This document shows, in pieces, positions 1-8,440 of a stretch of DNA of 10,440 nucleotides. Each line of letters begins with the position of its first letter. The stretch's first letter is position 1. The position numbers and the translations under genes were made by a program. The notes beneath the pieces were generated by a model that worked only from the letters and a program-made list of their open reading frames with translations, was not told the DNA's origin and made no database searches. Location: assembly GCA_003486025.1 (NCBI GenBank), contig DNHA01000062.1:6873-17312 (forward strand), written 5' to 3'. Origin of the DNA: Micrococcaceae bacterium (GTDB lineage Bacteria; Actinomycetota; Actinomycetes; Actinomycetales; Micrococcaceae).

Positions 1-322
1 CGGTGAATTCTTGGGATAACGCGTGGTCTGCGTAGTTATGAAAACTTCGGTTTTCCCACCATGCGTTGGTCTCAAAGGGGATTTCCTTGCTTACTGTGCG
101 CCGTCCATCCAGCGGTTCCAATTTCCACAGCTTGATGCCAATTGCGTCCAAGGATTCGGTCAGGGCATCGGAATTAAAGTGTGGAAACTTGTCCGAGCCT
201 GCCAGCTTCCTGACATCCAGAACCTGTTTGATTGAATTTTCTTTCAGGAGGTCCGTGAATTCATCCAGCGTCCGGTTCGAGTGCCCGATAGTCCAGATGC
301 GTGGAGTGTTCACTCCGCTCAT
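1..322 (-). CDS. DUF488 family protein, C-terminus cut by window edge
   Basis: The first 107 codons of a minus-strand gene are present; the rest lies left of the window. The protein begins MSGVNTPRIWTIGHSNRT. The TIGHS motif at residues 11-15, a following DVR at the end of the next strand, a GRR block (LDGRR, compare the family's LGGRR) and a NAxWxNxSFxxYAD block are the recognisable signature of DUF488. The function of this family is not established; members are small cytoplasmic proteins. The ATG at 320-322 overlaps the stop codon of the upstream DUF2945 gene as ATGA, so the two are probably translated from one mRNA by coupling, which also fixes this start. I saw no disruption in the visible part. 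Family call is firm, role unknown. Confidence 0.85.
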   Translation of the reverse strand, partial: MSGVNTPRIWTIGHSNRTLDEFTDLLKENSIKQVLDVRKLAGSDKFPHFNSDALTESLDAIGIKLWKLEPLDGRRTVSKEIPFETNAWWENRSFHNYADHALSQEFT

Positions 323-537
323 TGATCTTTCAGCAGCTTCAACGCGCCAGCCTTATGCGCGGCAATGTGATCAGTCTTGTCGCTTTTGATTTCATATTGC
401 GGGTCATCTTTTGACGCCCGATGGGTATGGCCTTTGTAGTCAAAGTCGGAAGTATGCACCGTGATGATCTTGCCGGAGACCCTGCCCGCCTCGGAATTCC
501 ACGAGACGTGATCACCTTTCGAAAATTCTTGCGTCAT
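319..537 (-). CDS. DUF2945 / Hva1 Tudor-like small protein
   Basis: A 72-residue protein starting MTQEFSKGDHVSWNSEAG. The pattern GDxVSWNS near the start, then a TSDFDYKGHTHRASKDDPQYE core (read as overlapping short motifs TSDF, KGHTHRAS and PQYE), then SDKT and a C-terminal AAHKxxALKLL, is diagnostic for the DUF2945 family, named for a 'hypervirulence-associated' Tudor-like fold. Usual length is about 65-75 residues, so it is complete. The molecular function is unknown; no signal peptide or membrane segment is visible. The start at 537 is chosen over an in-frame start at 570 because AAAGGAG lies 6 nt upstream of this ATG and the extra 11 residues are not family-like. It overlaps the downstream DUF488 gene by 4 nt and is its likely first partner in a two-gene operon. 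Confidence 0.88.
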   Translation of the reverse strand: MTQEFSKGDHVSWNSEAGRVSGKIITVHTSDFDYKGHTHRASKDDPQYEIKSDKTDHIAAHKAGALKLLKDQ

Positions 538-644
538 GCCGGCTCCTTTCGCTTTTCTCCATTCAAGCATCTATGTCTTGTGCTGTCACCAAGTGGCTTG
601 CCAGTTTCCCGACCAGACGAAGGGCTAGTCGAAGTTAAAAACCC

Positions 645-674
645 TTGACCTGTGATCGGTATCTGTTTTAGGCT
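645..674 (+). promoter_or_regulatory. candidate promoter of fchA-folD
   Basis: TTGACC at 645-650 and TAGGCT at 669-674 are separated by 18 nt and resemble the -35 and -10 boxes of actinobacterial housekeeping promoters, where TAG-rich -10 boxes are common. It would give a leader of roughly 140 nt before the TTG start of fchA at 823. The call rests on two hexamers only. Confidence 0.35.
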
Positions 675-699
675 TCAAAGTATTCTGATATACCAGTCG

Positions 700-714
700 G
701 ATATTAACAATATC
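700..714. promoter_or_regulatory. AT-rich palindrome, possible operator
   Basis: GATATT-AAC-AATATC is a perfect inverted repeat with 6-nt arms and a 3-nt centre. It lies about 25 nt downstream of the candidate -10 box of the fchA-folD promoter, a position where a repressor could block transcription. In this GC-richer genome such an AT-rich palindrome stands out, but no cognate regulator is encoded next to it. Confidence 0.3.
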
Positions 715-822
715 TAAGCCGGCACTTCGGATGTCGTTATCGAGTATCTGCGCCTGCGTCGCCATAGCAACGCAGCAAATTGAATCAGCATCTGCACTTC
801 ATCCGGCCCGAAGGGGACCTCA

Positions 823-1437
823 TTGATTTCCAGCGAAACAGTCACCAGCTACCTCGAACGGCTTGCCTCCAAGGCGCCAACCCCGGGAGGCGGTGCGGCC
901 GCGGCCATGCAGGTTGCTCAAGGTGCGGCCTTGGTGTCCATGGTGGCGGAATTTATCGCTGGCCCACGTTTTCGCGAAGCTGAAGCAGAAGCCGAGCAAA
1001 TCGCTCAGCGGGCTCGCATTCTGATGCACTCAGCACTGCATGCCGCACAGGAAGACGAACGCTGCTTCGGGCAGCTGAGCAGCGCTTATCGAATGCCAAA
1101 AGATCAAACGGCGCAGCGTTCGGCGGCGATTCAAGAAGCTACCGTGGTAGCCAGTGAACCTTTGGTCAGCACCGTGGAAATCTCGGTTGTTGTCGTGACG
1201 CTCGCGCAACGTTTATTAACTATTGGTAATCCGTCGGTGCTCAGTGACGTGGCAGCCGCTGCGGAAGCGGCACGCGCAGCGACGCGTACCGCGGTAATAA
1301 CCCTAGAAATGAATATCGCTGCGCTCACCGAGCAGAAGCATCGCGAGCGGCTGCGCGACACCGTCAAGCAAGCAATGGCAACCATCGCCGAAGCGGAACT
1401 GCTCAGCGACCAGGTTCGCGCGGCGGTCACGGTATGA
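823..1437 (+). CDS. fchA: cyclodeaminase/cyclohydrolase family protein (methenyl-THF cyclohydrolase, FchA-like)
   Basis: A 204-residue protein of the all-helical cyclodeaminase/cyclohydrolase family, which hydrolyses 5,10-methenyl-THF to 10-formyl-THF (FchA) or removes ammonia from formimino-THF (FTCD C-terminal half). Visible signatures are PTPGGGAAAA at residues 19-28 (the family's glycine-rich folate-site loop), an EDxxxFxxLxxAYRxPK block near residues 77-92, and GNxxxxSDVAAAAEAARAA followed by a terminal MNIA segment. Length is typical for a stand-alone member. The start is TTG at 823, with AGGGGA ending 5 nt upstream; it yields the MISSETV N-terminus expected of the family. The stop overlaps the folD start as ATGA. 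With folD as partner and a dimethylglycine oxidase nearby, cyclohydrolase is more likely than cyclodeaminase; no histidine-degradation genes are seen. Activity is inferred from family and context. Confidence 0.85.
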   Translation: MISSETVTSYLERLASKAPTPGGGAAAAMQVAQGAALVSMVAEFIAGPRFREAEAEAEQIAQRARILMHSALHAAQEDERCFGQLSSAYRMPKDQTAQRSAAIQEATVVASEPLVSTVEISVVVVTLAQRLLTIGNPSVLSDVAAAAEAARAATRTAVITLEMNIAALTEQKHRERLRDTVKQAMATIAEAELLSDQVRAAVTV

Positions 1438-2321
1438 GCGCGCGCCTATTGCTCGGTGAACCCGTAGCCGAAAAAGTTCGTCAGCGCCTCCGTGGCCTCG
1501 TCACGCAGCTAGCCGCTGAGCACGTCGCGCCCAAAGTTGCTGTCATCGTAGTTACGGATAATGAAGCCACCAACTGGTATGTCGGATCGATCGCTAGGGC
1601 TGCAGAAAAGCTCGCGGTGGCCTGCGAAGTATTTGATCTCGGAGAAGCTGCTGAAGAGGTTATCGCCGAAACAATCAAGACACTGAATGCCGACGAACTA
1701 ATTCATGGCATCATCTTGCAGACCCCTCTTCCGCGGGGGATCGACGTATCTTCGCTGGTCAAGCTGATAGACCCAGCCAAAGATATTGACGGAGCTAATC
1801 CGGTTAGTCTCGGCCGGCTCAGTGTTGGGCAAGATGCCTTTGCTCCAGCCACTGCGCGGTCGGTGATAGAGATCCTTGAACACTATCGGATCCCGTTGTC
1901 CGGAAAACATGTGGCGGTGATAGGCCGCTCCGCGGTGGTTGGCAAACCCCTGGCGCAACTACTGCTGCAACGCGATGCGACGGTCACCATCTGCCATTCG
2001 CGCACCGCTAACTTAGCTGAACATACCCGGCGGGCCGAGGTGTGCGTGGTAGCCGCTGGCCAGCCGCACCTGCTCACAGCCAACGAGGTGACAGCGCACT
2101 CGGTGGTGATAGACGTAGGAACTCACGTGACCGAATCCGGTGGGCTCACCGGGGATGTGCAGGCTGGCTCGGTGCAACCCCTGGTCTCGGCATTGAGCCC
2201 GGTGCCTGGGGGAGTAGGCACGGTGACCACGGCCCTGCTGCTTTTGCACACGGTTCAAGCGGCCGCCAATTTCCTTGAACGTAGTCGTAGAGAGGAGTGC
2301 CAGATGAGCGCAGGCCGGTAG
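1434..2321 (+). CDS. folD: FolD-type methylene-THF dehydrogenase, catalytic Lys replaced by Ile
   Basis: A 295-residue cytoplasmic FolD homologue (usual length about 280-300). FolD oxidises 5,10-methylene-THF to 5,10-methenyl-THF with NADP and normally also hydrolyses it to 10-formyl-THF. Conserved elements: Y49 of the YVxxK motif, LQTPLP with Q96, KDIDGAN with D119, the dinucleotide loop GRSAVVG at 164-170, CHSRT at 187-191 (the Ser favours NADP by analogy to the human enzyme), VIDVG at 225-229 and PVPGGVG at 256-262. The striking exception is residue 53 (codon ATC, 1590-1592): the motif reads YVGSI where Escherichia coli has YVASK with Lys54. That lysine is essential for the cyclohydrolase step, so this copy is probably dehydrogenase-only, with the 4-nt-overlapping fchA product supplying the hydrolase. 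The last residues, MSAGR, follow a strong in-frame ribosome-binding site and may be a relic of another gene's start. Confidence 0.93.
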   Translation: MSARLLLGEPVAEKVRQRLRGLVTQLAAEHVAPKVAVIVVTDNEATNWYVGSIARAAEKLAVACEVFDLGEAAEEVIAETIKTLNADELIHGIILQTPLPRGIDVSSLVKLIDPAKDIDGANPVSLGRLSVGQDAFAPATARSVIEILEHYRIPLSGKHVAVIGRSAVVGKPLAQLLLQRDATVTICHSRTANLAEHTRRAEVCVVAAGQPHLLTANEVTAHSVVIDVGTHVTESGGLTGDVQAGSVQPLVSALSPVPGGVGTVTTALLLLHTVQAAANFLERSRREECQMSAGR

Positions 2322-2727
2322 TTGCCAGGCCGCCAACTTGACGTGTTTGTTGGGTAATCCAGCCCGCAGGCGCGGAGAAGGAACGCGGTAACTGCAAGTA
2401 CCTGGTGGACCCATAACTGACACCACGCACGGGCCAAGATCCTTGGTGGAATCGCTGGCCGTCACTGCGTCGGATGTTCGCCGCCGCATCATCGCGAGGA
2501 AGGTCGATGGTGCGGCGGTGCTGTGCCTGCAGCGTGATCACCACGGCTCAAACCGGTAGCCATATGGCACAGCAACAATTGTCCCGTAGTTACATGTTGG
2601 AACTCATAACTAACTAGCTTCAAAAGCTACCTGATTCTCGTCAGCGATGACTTCTGGTTGAAGGGTTCGCCGGCATCCCGCACCCCCGCTTCATATACGT
2701 TCACTGAGAATGCGGGGTTGTCATGGC
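2322..2727. other. intergenic stretch between folD and the ATPase pseudogene
   Basis: About 400 nt between the convergent ends of folD (plus) and the pseudogene (minus), with no gene I can support. It contains an open plus-strand frame at 2392-2559 (55 codons, no standard start, reading GPITDTTHGPRSLVESLAV then onward to DHHGSNR) that has protein-like composition but that I do not recognise; it could be the tail of a decayed gene. A small perfect stem-loop, TAGCTT-CAA-AAGCTA, lies at 2615-2629 and might slow or stop transcription from either side, although its stem is weak and no clear T-run follows. Confidence 0.6.
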
Positions 2728-3722
2728 CTACTCGGTTGAGTCGTGCTGTCGGATGATGAACTCGGCCATTCCGGGAACCGTGAAGGCCACTATGCCGTGC
2801 TCCGGGGCATAGATCAGGCCTTTGGCGAAAGTCCCGCACGTGCCGGCCCCAGACTTTGCGGGGTCGAAATGAGCCGGTCGGCAACAGCCTTGGTGCTACA
2901 TGCTTGCTCTCTGTCTTGAGCCATGGCGCGGAGATAGTTGCGTTCGCTTTTCGTCGCTCGTTCCCATCGTGCAGGGAAGAATCCGGAATCTAGTTGGCTG
3001 CGTCCTGCCTCAATGGCCAAGATTGCATCCGTCGTGGTGAAGGGCGTGGCTGGGGCTAGATCCCAAATAGCTTTACCGTACTCCTGGATAAAGTAGGGAT
3101 AGCCGCCGGCGGCTAGGGCGAGTTCTTCGACAGCTTTTGGTTCAAATCTTGCACCAAATTTTACTGCTGGCTCTTCCAATGCTTGCCGAGCCGCGGGATC
3201 GTCCAGTGGCCCTATTCGCCGGTAGTCGAAAAGCCGCTCCGCGTATGAGCGCGCCTCACTGAGAACTGCAGGCAGATTGGGAAGGCCTGCCCCGATGATG
3301 AAGAACGGCCACTCTCGCTGACCTGCCTGATGCTGGACCGGGATCAGCGCTGCGAGCAGCTCGTCGTCGATGTCTTGCATCTCGTCAATGAATAGACCGA
3401 ATGCCGATCGTTCATCTTTCAGTGCTAGGGCAAGATCCTCGACCATTTCCTCAAGATCGATTTCGATCGAGCCGGAATCCGCCCGACCCTGGCTGGTTTC
3501 GAAGCCGAATTCGGCTCCCGTTACTCCAACTGTGGCAGAGAATGAGCTGATGGTTTTTACGGCATCTTTAATCTTATGCGATGCCGATCGCCGCACGAGT
3601 TTCCGGGAAGCCATAAGTAGTTCACGCGCGAGTTTTTCGCGGATTACCTTTGCACCGGTTCCCCCTGAAATGCCCTCTAGCCCGATTGTGAACCATCCCA
3701 TGCGGTCTGCATGCGCACGCAA
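2728..3722 (-). pseudogene. AAA ATPase, 5'-truncated and frameshifted
   Basis: The remnant encodes the middle and end of an actinobacterial AAA-type ATP-binding protein (AAA_16/archaeal-ATPase-like). Visible: GWFTIGLEGIS after the missing P-loop strand, Walker B with LFIDEMQD, sensor-1-like FIIGAGLP, an arginine-rich RLFDYRRIGPL, GGYPYFIQEYG, and a C-terminal winged-helix segment LGPARAGL. Two lesions are evident. The first roughly 60-70 residues with Walker A are absent: the frame is open upstream only to about 3783 and encodes no GxxGxGK[ST]. Near 2829-2831 a base appears lost, so the main frame stops at 2814-2816 (SPKA*), whereas the next frame continues family-like as AKGLIYAPEHGIVAFTVPG and ends at a TAG at 2728-2730. 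Without Walker A the product could not bind ATP normally. The only start is a TTG at 3722 without a good ribosome-binding site. The ancestral function is unknown to me. Confidence 0.8.
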
Positions 3723-4111
3723 CGAGGGTTTTCGCCCGTCATAGCAGGTGGTCGGAGGCCTAACCCAGGTGAGTAGGGATTAAGTTGGCTTTCCGGATAA
3801 AGAAGTATAGCTATGTATAGGAAAAATCTTAGATACGGTTAGATAACCCTAGTTGTCTCATTTACCGTCAGGGAACTCGGAACTAGCTGACAGCCATAAC
3901 GTGCGCGGGACAAGCGGGTATGCTGTGTCCGGCGTCGCCTCGAATTGCCTTCGACGTTTCATCCGGACGTTGGAGAGCCAATGTTCAAGTTCGTGGGTGG
4001 GCCATTTGCTTGGCATGATCGGTTTTGGTATGAAACTCGCGTTTAAGTAGCAATGGCTCCCGGTCGCGGCATTGATAAATCCTCAGGGTCAGGAAATCCG
4101 CGAGATGCGAA

Positions 4112-4144
4112 ATGGTGGGTGACCAGAGATAGGTCACCCACCAT
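4112..4144. repeat. 13-bp perfect inverted repeat, possible terminator
   Basis: The arms ATGGTGGGTGACC (4112-4124) and GGTCACCCACCAT (4132-4144) are exact reverse complements around a 7-nt loop, AGAGATA. On the plus strand GTTTCTT follows, a weak T-rich tail. The structure is stable enough to act as a terminator in either direction or to be the relic of a mobile-element end; no gene abuts it directly. Confidence 0.85.
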
Positions 4145-4186
4145 GTTTCTTCACGCAAAAGAGATTGGGTCAGAAGTACGCGGATT

Positions 4187-4209
4187 ACCGGTAATAAGAA
4201 ATTGCCGGT
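4187..4209. repeat. 8-bp stem-loop
   Basis: ACCGGTAA (4187-4194) and TTGCCGGT (4202-4209) pair with one G-U wobble around a 7-nt loop. It lies about 250 nt downstream of the dmg stop and 43 nt from the larger hairpin, so the two together may form the end of the gbcA-gbcB-dmg transcript. There is no clear T-tract. Confidence 0.6.
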
Positions 4210-4457
4210 TATGGATTGCAGGTATTTTTACCGCAAGCACCAATTAACATCCCATCTAGCGCGACGAGGTTCTCGTGCTGAGACCAGTGCCGCCACCACA
4301 TCGTCAACGTCTGAAAATATGTACTGGCATTGATGCTTCTTCCACTGTGCGCCTCACTTTCTGAGTGCTCCTCCTGAGTCACGCGGCTCCCCGGAGAAAG
4401 CACCGGGCTAGCGCACAGTTGCGTCTCCTACTTCTGCTACCGGCTAAGGTCGCGTAT

Positions 4458-6986
<2,529 letters not shown>

Positions 6987-7048
6987 CTAAAACTTGTGTG
7001 GTGTGGAGAATTGAGATGCTGCGATTATTTCGGGAAGGTCCTGCAAAC

Positions 7049-8440
7049 TCAGGCGTCGATGACCAGATCGGTGCTCGCGGTGGAACAACACGGGAGGAAC
7101 TTGCCTGCCGAGATTTCTCTGGCACGGATCCCGCCTTGATGATTCATCTGAACCTCGCCATCGAGCTTGACCACCTTGCATGAACCGCACATACCTTCTT
7201 GGCAGTTCGCACCGATGCGAACTCCGGCACGTTGCGCGACTCCCAGAATGTGCTCGTTGCCATTGATCTTCACGTTCAAGGCGCTGCGCACAAAGGTCAT
7301 CGTCAGGGTCCCGCTGCCAACGGTGGGGAAAGCCGAAGGATCAACCGGACCGGCCGGTTCCACCAAAGGTTTAGCCGGCGGCAACGAAATATTGGAGTCG
7401 ACGACTTCTAATTTCTGTCCCGTGGCTTCGATGGTGCCTTCCGCGTCATACTCCGGTTCATACATGACCAGCTCAGGGGGCTGGCTTTCATAGAACTGAT
7501 CCACCGACTCGGCGACTTCCTCGGCAATACCTTCGGCCAAGGTAATTTCCTGCTGGTATTCCAGCACTGTCTTATGGTCGCCGGAAAAGAATTCCATGAA
7601 CACCGAGGTGTCATCCACCCCCACCTCGCGCAAGAGCTTGGTGGCCAGATTCAGATAGCCTTCGGGGCCGCATGCGAACACCTTGCGCCCATTGGCGTCC
7701 GGTGCCACCGCTTCAATCATCTGTGCGGTGAGCCGTCCACTGAAACCGTCCCAACTTGCGGGCTTTTCACGATTGCCCAAGGAATAGGAAACCTTGATCC
7801 GCGAATCAACCTGGGTGATGTACTCCAGCTCGGGCCAGAACGCAAAATCCCCGGGCACCGTGCCATGGCAGAGCACCACCACGTCCGCTAACCCGGGCAG
7901 CGAATGAATGGTGCGCACCATGGACATGATCGGGGTGATGCCCGCACCGGCGGATAAGAACAGGTAGCGCGCTCGCCGGTCGGAGTCTCCAAGGTGGAAT
8001 GCACCGACCGGGCCGAGCATGTCCAAAACCATTCCTGGGCGCAGATTTTCATGTGCCCAGTTGGAGACGAGACCGTTGGCGTCCCTTTTAATGCTGATGT
8101 TAAAGGTCCACGGCACGGTGGGCGCGCTGGATATCGAATAGCTGCGGTCCACCGAGTCTTGGCCTTCACCATGCACCGGGAAGGCAATGTTCAAATATTG
8201 TCCAGCACGGAAGGCCAACGGTGCCCCGTCGAGGCGGCGAAAGACGAAGGTCATCAATCCGCCTGCCTCGGCGATGGTTTGCACGCATTCGGCCATGAAC
8301 TCTTGCGGGTGCCAGGGGCCCAGCGCGCGGGCGGCACTGGCCGGTCCGTCTTGCCCGCTGAGTACCCGGTTCCAAGGCATTTCCAGTCCGCGGATGCGCT
8401 GGGCTTCCGGGATGCCGGTACGGGTGGTGGCTTCGGTCAT
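7049..8440 (-). CDS. gbcB: glycine betaine demethylase reductase subunit (FAD, 2Fe-2S)
   Basis: A 463-residue electron-transfer protein that would pass electrons from NAD(P)H through FAD and a ferredoxin centre to the Rieske oxygenase GbcA. Domain order: FAD-binding barrel (about 48-150, RSYS at 99-102), NAD(P)-binding fold (GAGITP at 165-170, ACGPEGY at 256-262), then a plant-type 2Fe-2S domain with C413, C418, C421 and C451 (C-x4-C-x2-C-x29-C). Between reductase and ferredoxin lies an unusual acidic linker: residues 298-350 hold 15 Asp/Glu and one Lys, followed by a proline-rich stretch. As I recall, Pseudomonas GbcB is about 370 residues, so the linker plus an N-terminal extension of about 45 residues account for the extra length. 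The start ATG overlaps the gbcA stop as ATGA, arguing for coupled, matched production. Other Rieske demethylases (stachydrine, carnitine) use similar reductases; the neighbouring dmg favours betaine. Confidence 0.9.
   Translation of the reverse strand: MTEATTRTGIPEAQRIRGLEMPWNRVLSGQDGPASAARALGPWHPQEFMAECVQTIAEAGGLMTFVFRRLDGAPLAFRAGQYLNIAFPVHGEGQDSVDRSYSISSAPTVPWTFNISIKRDANGLVSNWAHENLRPGMVLDMLGPVGAFHLGDSDRRARYLFLSAGAGITPIMSMVRTIHSLPGLADVVVLCHGTVPGDFAFWPELEYITQVDSRIKVSYSLGNREKPASWDGFSGRLTAQMIEAVAPDANGRKVFACGPEGYLNLATKLLREVGVDDTSVFMEFFSGDHKTVLEYQQEITLAEGIAEEVAESVDQFYESQPPELVMYEPEYDAEGTIEATGQKLEVVDSNISLPPAKPLVEPAGPVDPSAFPTVGSGTLTMTFVRSALNVKINGNEHILGVAQRAGVRIGANCQEGMCGSCKVVKLDGEVQMNHQGGIRAREISAGKFLPCCSTASTDLVIDA

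Larger units (their letters stand above)
3741..4457. other. gene-poor intergenic stretch with stem-loops
   Basis: About 700 nt between the truncated end of the ATPase pseudogene and the 3' end of dmg. The part at 3780-3850 is AT-rich. Short open frames occur (for example a 52-codon minus-strand frame at 3858-4016) but lack ribosome-binding sites and family signatures. Two stem-loops at 4112-4144 and 4187-4209 are the only clear structures. A weak CCCGG/CCGGG stem at 4390-4407 lies about 50 nt past the dmg stop and has no T-tract. No insertion sequence, tRNA or transposase remnant was recognised. The lost 5' part of the ATPase gene is not found here, so a deletion or rearrangement joined foreign flanks at about 3740. 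Confidence 0.65.

Noticed and set aside
538..570. Longer DUF2945 start at 570
   Set aside because: The ATG at 537 has AAAGGAG at ideal spacing and gives the family's normal N-terminus.
2013..2544. Long minus-strand frames overlapping the 3' end of folD
   Set aside because: They are opposite a conserved gene, their composition is arginine- and proline-rich as in antisense shadows, and no motif is visible.
3858..4016. 52-codon minus-strand frame between the pseudogene and dmg
   Set aside because: No ribosome-binding site, no recognisable motif, and located in a decayed stretch; chance frame is the simpler explanation.
4209..4403. 64-codon minus-strand frame just downstream of dmg
   Set aside because: Starts at a GTG without a proper ribosome-binding site, has no family-like pattern and overlaps a stem-loop.
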